From the NCBI GenBank assembly GCA_910584395.1, contig CAJUAS010000039.1:1-13786 (forward strand): 13,786 bases of DNA, given 5' to 3'. Shown piece by piece: positions 1 to 7,650 of this stretch. The notes below the pieces were generated by a model, which saw only the letters and a list, made by a program, of their open reading frames with translations, did not search any database and had not been told where the DNA came from. Position numbers and translations under genes: made by a program. The stretch's first letter is position 1. The number at the start of each line of letters is the position of its first letter. This stretch comes from an uncultured Oscillospiraceae bacterium. Its GTDB lineage: Bacteria > Bacillota > Clostridia > Oscillospirales > Oscillospiraceae.

Positions 1-1419
1 ATGCCCGCCATGCCGCCTATTTCCCAAGAGGAGATCGCCCGACAGCTTGCGATCTGCGCCCAAATTGCCGAGGAGAACGCCGCAGCCCACCGCGCAACTC
101 TGGCCTTTGTTGACACCTACGGCTGCCAGCAGAACGAGGCGGACTCCGAGCGTATCCGGGGTTACCTCCGGGCCATGGGCTACGATTTCACCAATTCCGA
201 GGCCGACGCCGACGTGATCGTCATCAACACCTGCGCCGTCCGCGCCCACGCCGAAGACCGGGTGCTGGGCAACGTGGGCGCGCTGGTACACACCAAGGCC
301 AAGAAGCCCTCCCAGATCATCTGCCTGTGCGGCTGCATGATGGGGGAGGACGTGGTGGTGGAGAAGGTGCGCGCCTCTTACCGCCACGTGGACATCGTCT
401 TTGACACCCATGCCCTGTGGCGCTTCCCCGAGCTTTTGCAGCGGGTGCTCCGCCGCCGCGGCCGGGTGTTTGACACCCCCGGCGGGGACGGGGCGATCGC
501 CGAGGGCATTCCGCTGGTGCGGCAAAACGCCCTGAAGTCTTGGGTCAGCGTCATGTACGGCTGCAACAACTTCTGCTCCTACTGCATCGTGCCCTATGTC
601 CGTGGGCGGGAACGATCCCGCACGCCGGAGGACATTTTGGACGAGGTGAAGGGCCTGCTGGAAAACGGCTGCAAGGAAGTGAACCTGCTGGGCCAGAACG
701 TGAACTCCTACGGCAAGGATCTGCAAAACGGCTGGAACTTCCCCCGGCTGCTGCGGGAGATCTGCGCCCTGCCCGGCGACTTTTTGGTGCGGTTTATGAC
801 CTCCCATCCCAAGGACGCGTCGGAGGAGCTGTTCGACGCCATGGCGGCCAGTCCCAAGGTCGCCCACCACCTCCACCTCCCCTTCCAGTGCGGCAACGAC
901 CGGGTGCTGAAGGCCATGAACCGGGGGTACACCGCCGCGCAGTATTTGGAAAAGGTCGCCGCCCTCCGCCGGCGTATCCCCGACATCGTCCTCACCAGCG
1001 ACGTGATCGTGGGCTTCCCCGGAGAGACCACAGAAGAATTTGAGGACACCTTGAAGCTCATCGAGGAAGTGCGCTTCGACGCCCTCTTTACCTTTATCTA
1101 CTCTCCCCGCCCCGGCACGCCGGCGGCCACATGGCCGGACGTTCTTTCCCCGGAGGAGAAACAGGCCAATTTTCAACGCTTAGTTGACGCACAAAATCAG
1201 ATCTCCAAGGAAATTCACGAGGGGTATGTGGGCAAGACCTTCCGCTGTCTGGTGGACGGCAAGGGGAGCGACAAGCGCAACAACCTCACCGCCCGCACCA
1301 ACTCGGGGCGGCTCGTCCACCTCACCGGGGACGAGGCCCTCATCGGCACCTATCAGGACTTGACCATTACCGCCGCCACCACTTGGGCCTTATTCGGCGA
1401 GGTGGCAAAGACGGTTTAA
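1..1419 (+). CDS. miaB: tRNA-2-methylthio-N6-dimethylallyladenosine synthase MiaB
   Basis: Radical-SAM methylthiotransferase that adds a methylthio group to i6A at position 37 of tRNAs reading UNN codons; cytoplasmic. The N-terminal UPF0004 domain shows the three auxiliary [4Fe-4S] cysteines C42 (YGCQQN), C78 (INTCAVR) and C112 (CGCM). The radical-SAM CxxxCxxC motif is C188/C192/C195 (YGCNNFCSYC), followed by the VPYVRGRERSR stretch characteristic of MiaB rather than RimO or MtaB. A TRAM RNA-binding domain occupies about residues 400-465. The 472-residue length is normal for clostridial MiaB, which often has a ~30-residue N-terminal extension like the one here. The ATG is the first base of the window, so the upstream region, the ribosome-binding site and any earlier start cannot be seen; ATG at 10 is an alternative. 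The gene leads into mutS after 33 bases, probably in one transcript. The miaA partner is not in this window. Confidence 0.95.
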   Translation: MPAMPPISQEEIARQLAICAQIAEENAAAHRATLAFVDTYGCQQNEADSERIRGYLRAMGYDFTNSEADADVIVINTCAVRAHAEDRVLGNVGALVHTKAKKPSQIICLCGCMMGEDVVVEKVRASYRHVDIVFDTHALWRFPELLQRVLRRRGRVFDTPGGDGAIAEGIPLVRQNALKSWVSVMYGCNNFCSYCIVPYVRGRERSRTPEDILDEVKGLLENGCKEVNLLGQNVNSYGKDLQNGWNFPRLLREICALPGDFLVRFMTSHPKDASEELFDAMAASPKVAHHLHLPFQCGNDRVLKAMNRGYTAAQYLEKVAALRRRIPDIVLTSDVIVGFPGETTEEFEDTLKLIEEVRFDALFTFIYSPRPGTPAATWPDVLSPEEKQANFQRLVDAQNQISKEIHEGYVGKTFRCLVDGKGSDKRNNLTARTNSGRLVHLTGDEALIGTYQDLTITAATTWALFGEVAKTV

Positions 1420-1452
1420 GAAACGCTACCACGGAAAAGAGGGATCGCGAAA

Positions 1453-3915
1453 ATGGCAGAGAAAAAGGGCCTCACGCCCATGATGCGCCAATACCTCCAA
1501 ATCAAAGGGCAGCACCCCGACTGTCTGGTGTTTTTCCGGCTGGGCGACTTTTACGAGATGTTCTTCGAGGACGCCAAGACCGCGTCCAAGGAGCTGGGCC
1601 TCGCCCTCACCACCCGCGACCGCAACAAGCCCCCCGAGGAGCAGGTGCCCATGTGCGGCGTACCTCACCACGCGGTGCAGGGCTACCTCGCCAAGCTGGC
1701 CGCCAAGGGGTATAAGGTGGTCATCTGCGAGCAGATGGAGGACCCCGCGCTGGCGCAGGGCTTGGTAGACCGGGACGTGACTCGCATCGTCACCCCCGGC
1801 ACGCTGCTGGCGGACGACGCGCTGGAATCGGAGGCCAACAACTACCTCTCCGCCGTTTTCATGGAAAAGGGCTGGGCGGGGGTGGCCTTTTGCGACCTGT
1901 CCACCGGCGAGACCTCCGTGCTGGCCCTTCCCTACCCCCAAGACCGCTCCCGGCTGATGAGCGAGTTAGAGAGCCGCCGGGTGGCGGAGCTGGTGACCGA
2001 CGAGGCCACCTGCGCCGCGCTGGAAAAGCCCCTTGCCGGGCGGCTGGAGTGCCACCGGGAGGCCCTCCCCGGCGCGGTGTTCACCGTCAAACGGGCCGCG
2101 CCCTTGGCGGAGAGGCAGTTCCCCGGCGAGTGGGACAGGCTCTCCCCCGCCCTTGGGGACGGCGCAGACGCCGCGCTGGGCGCGCTGGGGGGGCTGCTGG
2201 CCTATTTGTATGACACCCAGCGGGTGGACGTCCTTCCCCACCTCAAGACCCTCTCCGCCGCGGGAGAGCGCACCTATATGGAGCTTGACCACGCCACCCG
2301 CCGCAATTTGGAGCTGACCGAGACCATCCGCGCCAAGGACAAGCGGGGCAGCCTGCTGTGGGTCATGGACCGGTGCAAGACCGCTATGGGCCACCGCCGC
2401 CTGCGCGCGTGGGTGGAGCGTCCCTTGGTGGACGTGGCCGCCATCCTCCGCCGTCAGGACGGCGTGGCTGAGCTGGTGGCCGACACTCCCAAGCGGGAAG
2501 CCCTGCGCACGGCACTCTCGGACATGGGGGATTTAGAGCGGGCGGTGGCCCGTCTGGGCTGCGGCACGGGGAGCGCCAAGGAGCTGCTCTCCCTCTGCGA
2601 CGCCCTCGCCCCCATTCCCGCGGTGAAGGCCGCGCTGGGCGCGCCCCAAAGCGGCATTTTGACCGACCTTCTCTCCCAGCTAAACGACCTGCGCGGTCTC
2701 CAGCAGGAGCTTGACCGGGCCATCCGGAAGCAGGAGCTTCCCGCCACGGTGAAGGACGGCGGCATCATCGCCGACGGCTACAACCCGCAGGTGGATCACT
2801 ACCGTTCGCTGGTGAAAAACGGCGGGCAGGCGGTGGCGGACATCGAGGCCGCCGAGCGGGAGCGCACCGGCATCAAGAGCCTGAAGGTCAAGTACAACAA
2901 GGTGTTCGGCTACTATATCGAGGTCTCCAACGCCTACAAGGGCCAAGTGCCCGACGACTACGACCGCAAGCAGACCTTGGTCAACGCCGAGCGGTACATC
3001 ACCCCCCAGCTCAAGGCGCTGGAGGAGGAGATCCTGAACGCCCGCGACCGGGTGGCCGCGCTGGAATACGACCTCTTTTGCGACCTGCGGGCCAAGGCGG
3101 TAGCCCAGACGGCGGCGATCCAGCTCAACGCCGACGCCGCCGCCCAGCTGGACGTGCTGGCCTCCCTCGCCGCCCTCGCCGTGGAGGAGCGGTATGTCCG
3201 CCCCACGGTGGACGGCTCGAAGGCGCTGGACATTGTGGACGGGCGGCACGCCGTGGTGGAAAAGACGCTGACCGACGGGGTCTTTGTCCCCAACGACACC
3301 CAGATGGACGCGGGAAAGTGGAACGTGGCCCTCATCACCGGCCCGAACATGGCGGGGAAATCCACCTATATGCGCCAGATCGGCCTCATTGTCCTCATGG
3401 CCCAAATGGGGTCTTTCGTCCCGGCGCGGGCGGCCCATATCGGGGTGACCGACCGGGTGTTCACCCGCATCGGCGCATCGGACGACTTGGCCAGCGGGCA
3501 GTCCACCTTTATGGTGGAGATGCTGGAGGTCTCCCAGATCTTGGCGCAGGCCACAGACAAGAGCCTGCTCCTTCTGGACGAGATCGGGCGGGGTACATCG
3601 ACGCTGGACGGGGCGTGCATCGCCCGCTCCGTGATGGAATACTGCGCCGACACGCTGAAGGCGCGCACCTTCTTCTCCACCCACTATCACGCCCTCTGCC
3701 CGGTGGCCCACCAGTTGGTACGCGCCCGGAATTTCTCCATCGCCGCCCAGAAGCGGGGCGACCGGGTGGTGTTTTTGCGTAAGATCATTACCGGCGCGGC
3801 CAGCGAGAGTTACGGCATTGAGGTGGCCCTGCTGGCGGACGTTCCCGCCCCCGTGGTGGAGCGGGCCAAGGAGCTGATGAAGGATTGGGATCTGAAATGG
3901 AACGAAGGGGAATGA
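1453..3915 (+). CDS. mutS: DNA mismatch repair protein MutS (C-terminally short)
   Basis: Mismatch-sensing ATPase that binds base mismatches and small loops and recruits MutL. The mismatch-wedging Phe-x-Glu motif is F33-Y34-E35 (GDFYEMF). The core and clamp domains include the YNKVFGYYIEV stretch near residues 481-492. The ATPase has Walker A GPNMAGKST at 630-638, Walker B LLLLDE ending at D709-E710, the following GRGTSTLDG, and STHYHAL. The 820-residue protein stops at KELMKDWDLKWNEGE, right after the helix that follows the ATPase domain. By comparison with E. coli MutS (853 residues), about 50 C-terminal residues holding the tetramerisation region have no counterpart. A GAGGGA ribosome-binding site (1439-1444) lies 8 bases before the ATG. 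The stop overlaps the start region of the next gene, which suggests translational coupling. Confidence 0.97.
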   Translation: MAEKKGLTPMMRQYLQIKGQHPDCLVFFRLGDFYEMFFEDAKTASKELGLALTTRDRNKPPEEQVPMCGVPHHAVQGYLAKLAAKGYKVVICEQMEDPALAQGLVDRDVTRIVTPGTLLADDALESEANNYLSAVFMEKGWAGVAFCDLSTGETSVLALPYPQDRSRLMSELESRRVAELVTDEATCAALEKPLAGRLECHREALPGAVFTVKRAAPLAERQFPGEWDRLSPALGDGADAALGALGGLLAYLYDTQRVDVLPHLKTLSAAGERTYMELDHATRRNLELTETIRAKDKRGSLLWVMDRCKTAMGHRRLRAWVERPLVDVAAILRRQDGVAELVADTPKREALRTALSDMGDLERAVARLGCGTGSAKELLSLCDALAPIPAVKAALGAPQSGILTDLLSQLNDLRGLQQELDRAIRKQELPATVKDGGIIADGYNPQVDHYRSLVKNGGQAVADIEAAERERTGIKSLKVKYNKVFGYYIEVSNAYKGQVPDDYDRKQTLVNAERYITPQLKALEEEILNARDRVAALEYDLFCDLRAKAVAQTAAIQLNADAAAQLDVLASLAALAVEERYVRPTVDGSKALDIVDGRHAVVEKTLTDGVFVPNDTQMDAGKWNVALITGPNMAGKSTYMRQIGLIVLMAQMGSFVPARAAHIGVTDRVFTRIGASDDLASGQSTFMVEMLEVSQILAQATDKSLLLLDEIGRGTSTLDGACIARSVMEYCADTLKARTFFSTHYHALCPVAHQLVRARNFSIAAQKRGDRVVFLRKIITGAASESYGIEVALLADVPAPVVERAKELMKDWDLKWNEGE

Positions 3916-4619
3916 CCGGCGGACAAATCCAGTGGCGGCCGCAGCTCACCGCAGAGGAACAGCGGGTGGGCTGGGTCTTTTTCGGCCTTTACCTCTTTGT
4001 GTTTCCCTTTTTGGTGGGGCTGGTGACCCGCTTTTTGGACGAGCATCTGGAGCTGGGCTTCACCGCCGCCGAGTCCTCCGCCATCTACTACGCCGCCGTG
4101 CTGCTCCTGCTGGCGGCGGTCTTTTGGAACTTCCTGAAAAATGCCTTTCGCATTTTGCAGGACAACACCCGCCAGAACCTGTTTGCGTTGGTGACGGGTT
4201 TTTTAGGGGGACTGGCACTCACCATCATCCTCTCCCTGATCCCCCTGCCGGTGGAAAACCCCGTCATTGGGGACTATCGGGCGCAGTTTCTCTTTTCCCC
4301 CCTCTGCACCACCGCCGTGGTGATGTTTTTGCGGCCCATGGCGGAGGAGATCCTCTTTCGGGGGCTGCTGTTCGGCTCTCTTCGCAAGAAAAACCGCGTC
4401 GTGGCCTACGCCGTATCCATCGGCCTGTCCGCGGTGATGGCGGTGTGGCAGTTCATGCTCCCCGACGGCGGGCCGCTCTACCTGCTGCTGGCCCTTCGCT
4501 ACATTCCTCTGGCCGCCGCCTGCACATGGGCCTATGACATTGGCGGCTCGGTGCTTACCCCTATGGCGCTGCGGGTGATTTTGAACGGACTGTTCCTTGT
4601 GTTTGCGTTGATTGCCTGA
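3897..4619 (+). CDS. CPBP-family (CAAX protease-like) membrane protein, degenerate active site
   Basis: Integral membrane protein of about 240 residues with roughly seven hydrophobic segments. It is recognised as CPBP/Abi family (glutamic intramembrane protease fold) by the EExxxR motif MAEEILFRGLLFG, with E150, E151 and R155 counted from this start. The family's other two active-site motifs are altered. The FxxxH position reads VMAVWQF with Gln185, and the HxxxN position reads RVILN with Arg226 and Asn230. I infer that peptidase activity is doubtful, leaving a scaffold or binding role; the substrate is unknown. The start is uncertain. ATG 3897 has AAGGA 12 bases upstream, while ATG 3912 overlaps the mutS stop as ATGA but has its AAGGGG only 1 base away. 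A TTG at 3885 is also in frame. The gene sits between mutS and mutL, and its link to repair may be only positional. Confidence 0.82.
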   Translation: MERRGMTGGQIQWRPQLTAEEQRVGWVFFGLYLFVFPFLVGLVTRFLDEHLELGFTAAESSAIYYAAVLLLLAAVFWNFLKNAFRILQDNTRQNLFALVTGFLGGLALTIILSLIPLPVENPVIGDYRAQFLFSPLCTTAVVMFLRPMAEEILFRGLLFGSLRKKNRVVAYAVSIGLSAVMAVWQFMLPDGGPLYLLLALRYIPLAAACTWAYDIGGSVLTPMALRVILNGLFLVFALIA

Positions 4620-4643
4620 CCTTTTCTGTAAGGAGTTGGTGGT

Positions 4644-6530
4644 ATGCCCCATATCCATGTGATGGACAAGGCGCTGGCCGACCTGATCGCCGCGGGCGAG
4701 GTGGTGGAGCGGCCCGCTTCGGTGGTCAAGGAGCTGGTGGAAAACGCTGTGGACGCCGGCGCGACCCAGATCACCGTGGAGATCCGCAACGGCGGCGCGA
4801 CCTATATCCGCGTTACCGACAACGGCTGCGGCATTCCCAAGGAGGAGATGGCCACCGCCTTCCTCCGCCACGCCACCAGCAAGATCTCCACCGCCTCCGA
4901 TCTGGACGCCATCGAGACGCTGGGCTTTCGCGGCGAGGCGCTGGCCGCCATCGCCGCCGTGGCCCGGGTGCAGATGCTCAGCAAGCCCAAGGAGCAGAGC
5001 ATGGGGTACGCCTACACCATGGAGTGCAGCGAGCCGGTGGAGGAGGGGGACGCAGGCTGCGGCGACGGCACGACCGTGGTGGTGCGCGACCTCTTTTTCT
5101 TCCATCCCGCCCGGTATAAGTACCTGAAAAAGGACGTGGCCGAGGGCAACGCCGCGCAGGCCGTGGTGGAGCGGCAGGCACTGGGCCACCCGGAGGTCTC
5201 CTTCCGCTTCATTCGGGACGAGCGCAGCGTGTTCACCACCCCCGGCGACGGCGAACCGCTGGCGGTGATCCACACCCTCATGCCTGACGAAGCCCCCGAT
5301 ATGCTTTTTATCCGCCCCTATGGATTTCCCGGTCTTCAGGTGTTCGGCTATGTCTCCCGCCCCACCGCCTGCCGGGGCAGCCGGGCCGGCCAGCACTTTT
5401 TCGTCAACGGCCGCTGGGTGCAGTCCAAGCGGCTCACCGTGGCGCTGGAAAAAGCCTATGAAAACCAGCGGATGGTGGGGAAATTTCCCGCCGCCGTACT
5501 CTATTTGAACATTTCCCCGGACAAGGTGGATGTAAACGCCCACCCCGCCAAGACGGAGGTGCGCTTTTTGCAGGAGAGCGACCTCTTCGGCTGCGTGTTC
5601 CGGGCGGTGGGGGCGGAACTGATGATGGCCGCAGACCGCCCGGAGCTGACCACCACGCCTGTGGCGGAGCTTGACGAACCCCCTGCCCCTGCCCCTGCAC
5701 CCGCACCTGCCCCCGCACCCGCCCCCGCCCCCGCTCCTGCGCCTGCACCCGCCCCTGTCTTTGCCCCTGCACCCGCCCCTGCACCGTCTCCTGTCCCCAC
5801 CCCCCCGTTGAACAAGGCGGTCATTCCGCCGGGCACGTTCATCCCGCCGAGCTACACCGCCCGGGAGGAGGGGGGACTGCCCCTGAACCCCGCCACCGGG
5901 GACGTGCTGCTGGTGTTTGACTCTCCGGCCGCAGAAGCCCCTGCGGAACGGGCGGAGACCGGCGGGGAGACCCCTTGGCGCATGGTGGGTGAGGTGCTCA
6001 ATACCTATATTATTGTGGAGCAGGGGGACAAGGTCATTTTCATCGACAAGCACGCCGCCCATGAGCGCATGGGGTTCGACGCCCTGAAGGCGCAGGATGT
6101 CCGCCCCATGAGCCAGACCCTCCTCGCCCCCCTGTCCGTCACCCTGCGCGCCAACCAGCGGGAGGCGCTGCTGGAGCATGAAAGGGAGCTGGAGGAGTTC
6201 GGCTTCCGTCTGGAGGAATGGGGGGACGGCATTTTGGTGCGGGCCTGCCCGGACTTTTTGGACTCCGCCCATATTTCACCCACGCTGGAGGAGCTGGCGG
6301 AGCAGTACCTGACCATGGGGACGGTCGATCCGGGCAGCCAGCGGGACGCACTACTCCACACCATGGCCTGCAAGGCCGCCATGAAGGGCGGGCAGAAAAA
6401 CCAGCCGGAGGAGCTGTTTGTCATCGCCAAGGCGGTGATGGACAAGAAGGTCACCCACTGCCCCCACGGCCGGCCCGTGGCCACCGAGTTGTCCAAGGCC
6501 CATTTGGAAAAGCAGTTTGGGAGAGCGTAA
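4644..6530 (+). CDS. mutL: DNA mismatch repair endonuclease MutL
   Basis: MutS partner with an N-terminal GHKL ATPase and a C-terminal dimerisation/endonuclease domain. The ATPase motifs are conserved: catalytic base E30 and N34 in KELVENAVDAGA, DNGCGIP, and the RHATSKI...LGFRGEAL lid region. The C-terminal nuclease metal site is recognisable as DKHAAHERMGFD (468-479), ACK (575-577) and CPHGRP (606-611), so this is the nicking, MutH-independent MutL type. Against the consensus DQHAxxExxxxE, Gln is Lys469 (common in Clostridia) and the final Glu is Asp479. The linker between domains contains a Pro-Ala repeat (residues 346-388), reported separately. The 628-residue length is normal. AAGGAG (4630-4635) lies 8 bases before the ATG. 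It is the last gene of the repair cluster and is followed by a strong terminator. Confidence 0.97.
   Translation: MPHIHVMDKALADLIAAGEVVERPASVVKELVENAVDAGATQITVEIRNGGATYIRVTDNGCGIPKEEMATAFLRHATSKISTASDLDAIETLGFRGEALAAIAAVARVQMLSKPKEQSMGYAYTMECSEPVEEGDAGCGDGTTVVVRDLFFFHPARYKYLKKDVAEGNAAQAVVERQALGHPEVSFRFIRDERSVFTTPGDGEPLAVIHTLMPDEAPDMLFIRPYGFPGLQVFGYVSRPTACRGSRAGQHFFVNGRWVQSKRLTVALEKAYENQRMVGKFPAAVLYLNISPDKVDVNAHPAKTEVRFLQESDLFGCVFRAVGAELMMAADRPELTTTPVAELDEPPAPAPAPAPAPAPAPAPAPAPAPAPVFAPAPAPAPSPVPTPPLNKAVIPPGTFIPPSYTAREEGGLPLNPATGDVLLVFDSPAAEAPAERAETGGETPWRMVGEVLNTYIIVEQGDKVIFIDKHAAHERMGFDALKAQDVRPMSQTLLAPLSVTLRANQREALLEHERELEEFGFRLEEWGDGILVRACPDFLDSAHISPTLEELAEQYLTMGTVDPGSQRDALLHTMACKAAMKGGQKNQPEELFVIAKAVMDKKVTHCPHGRPVATELSKAHLEKQFGRA
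5679..5807 (+). repeat. Pro-Ala (CCN GCN) hexanucleotide repeat in the MutL linker
   Basis: Twelve consecutive Pro-Ala dipeptides (5682-5753) are encoded by an imperfect 6-base period CCN GCN with CCC/CCT and GCC/GCA/GCT/GCG varied. They are followed by PVF, a second short Ala-Pro run and a Pro-rich tail (SPVPTPP). The tract lies between the ATPase and endonuclease domains, where MutL proteins have a flexible linker. Because the period is two codons, gain or loss of units would stay in frame. The third-base variation should lower slippage compared with a perfect repeat. Confidence 0.9.
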
Positions 6531-6535
6531 AGATT

Positions 6536-6567
6536 GCAGGGACGCACCGGGTGCGTCCCTGCTTTTT
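6536..6567 (+). terminator. Intrinsic terminator after mutL
   Basis: Perfect 12-bp stem GCAGGGACGCAC / GTGCGTCCCTGC with a CGG loop, followed directly by TTTTT. It starts 6 bases after the mutL stop. The right-arm sequence GCGTCCCTG recurs at 6581-6589. Confidence 0.92.
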
Positions 6568-6621
6568 GCAACAAAAAAGAGCGTCCCTGTCATTTTTCAC
6601 CAAAAAATCATTTGTTTGCCC

Positions 6622-6650
6622 TTGACGGACGGTTGACTTTGAGGTAAAAT
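6622..6650 (+). promoter_or_regulatory. Sigma-A-type promoter for the opp operon
   Basis: A -35 TTGACG (6622-6627) and -10 TAAAAT (6645-6650) are separated by 17 bases, which predicts a start near 6657 and a ~50-base leader to oppB. A second possible pairing is TTGACT (6633-6638) with TATGAC (6657-6662), 18 bases apart. It is weaker because the -10 is poorer. Confidence 0.7.
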
Positions 6651-6707
6651 ACTCCGTATGACTATCCTTGTCCCCAAAGGATAAAACCCGCAACAGGAAG
6701 TGAGAGT

Positions 6708-7649
6708 ATGCCAAAATACATTGCAAAGAGAGTGTTCATGGCCCTGCTGACGGTGCTCATCGTGGCCTGTATCACCTTCTTTCTGATGCACGCCATTCCG
6801 GGAAATCCGTGGTTGAGCGATAAGACCCCGTCCCAATCGGTCATCGACGCCCTCAACGAGAAATACGGCTTGGACAAGCCCCTGCACGTCCAGCTTGGCA
6901 AGTATCTGGCCAATATGCTCCGGGGTGATTTCGGCAAGTCCATCAAGATGCAGAAAAACCGCGAGGTGGCCACCATCATTGCCGAGAAGTTCCCCGTGTC
7001 CGCCAAGATCGGCGCGATCGCCATTTTGTGGGCGGTGATCGTGGCGGTGCCGCTGGGGTGTCTGTCGGCATATAAACGGGCCACATGGATCGACAGTACC
7101 CTGCGGGTCATCTGCACCATCGGCATTTCCATGCCGGGGTTTGTGGTGGCGACGGTGCTGCTCCTTACGCTGACGGGACAGGGGAAATTTTTCCCCACCA
7201 CATGGAATGTCAACGACCCAAGCTGGCGAAACTATGTGCTGCCCTGTCTGTCGCTGGGCTTCTATCCCATGTGCTATCTGGCCCGGCAGACGAGAACGGC
7301 CATGCTGGACGCCATCAATCAGGAATATATCAAAACGGCCCGGGCCAAGGGCCTGAAAACGGGAAAGACGATCTTCAAGCACGCCCTCCGCAACGCCCTC
7401 ATTCCTGTCATCACCTATCTCGGCCCGCAGGTGGCCTTTACCCTGTGCGGCGGCTTTGTGGTGGAGAAGGTGTTCTCCATCCCCGGGCTGGGACAGTACT
7501 TTGTCATGTCCATTCAGGCGCGGGATTACCCCGTCATTATGGGCACGACCATTTTCCTTGCGACCTTTATCGTTATTATGAATCTGGTGGTGGATCTCCT
7601 TTATAAGGTCGTCGATCCCCGGATCAATCTGGAGAAGGGAGGGAACTGA
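6708..7649 (+). CDS. oppB: Oligopeptide/dipeptide ABC transporter permease, OppB/DppB-like
   Basis: First inner-membrane permease of a peptide/nickel-type (PepT family) importer. The N-terminus has the typical arrangement of a short basic start, the first membrane helix (LLTVLIVACITFFLMHAIPGNPW), then a hydrophilic extracytoplasmic loop with LNEKYGLDKPLHVQ. Five further membrane segments follow. The cytoplasmic EAA loop that contacts the ATPase reads EYIKTARAKGLKTGKTIFKHALRNALIPV, followed by the conserved VVEKVFSIPGLGQYFV. The length of 313 residues is standard. AGGAAG (6695-6700) lies 7 bases before the ATG. It is the first gene of the transporter operon and is followed by oppC after 1 base. 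The symbol is given by family and operon order; the substrate could be peptides or another small solute taken by this family. Confidence 0.92.
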   Translation: MPKYIAKRVFMALLTVLIVACITFFLMHAIPGNPWLSDKTPSQSVIDALNEKYGLDKPLHVQLGKYLANMLRGDFGKSIKMQKNREVATIIAEKFPVSAKIGAIAILWAVIVAVPLGCLSAYKRATWIDSTLRVICTIGISMPGFVVATVLLLTLTGQGKFFPTTWNVNDPSWRNYVLPCLSLGFYPMCYLARQTRTAMLDAINQEYIKTARAKGLKTGKTIFKHALRNALIPVITYLGPQVAFTLCGGFVVEKVFSIPGLGQYFVMSIQARDYPVIMGTTIFLATFIVIMNLVVDLLYKVVDPRINLEKGGN

Positions 7650-7650
7650 C

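Noticed and set aside
2680..3711. 343-codon minus-strand frame opposite mutS
   Set aside because: It overlaps the MutS ATPase core; the translation is typical antisense composition.
5682..5790. Tandem repeat considered as CRISPR-like or a regulatory iteron
   Set aside because: The 6-base period is in phase with codons of mutL and encodes Pro-Ala. There are no spacers.
4203..6272. 689-codon open frame on the minus strand opposite mutL
   Set aside because: It is a compositional shadow of GC-rich mutL codons. The product is Gly/His/Arg-rich with low-complexity runs, has no domain, and starts without a sensible ribosome-binding site.
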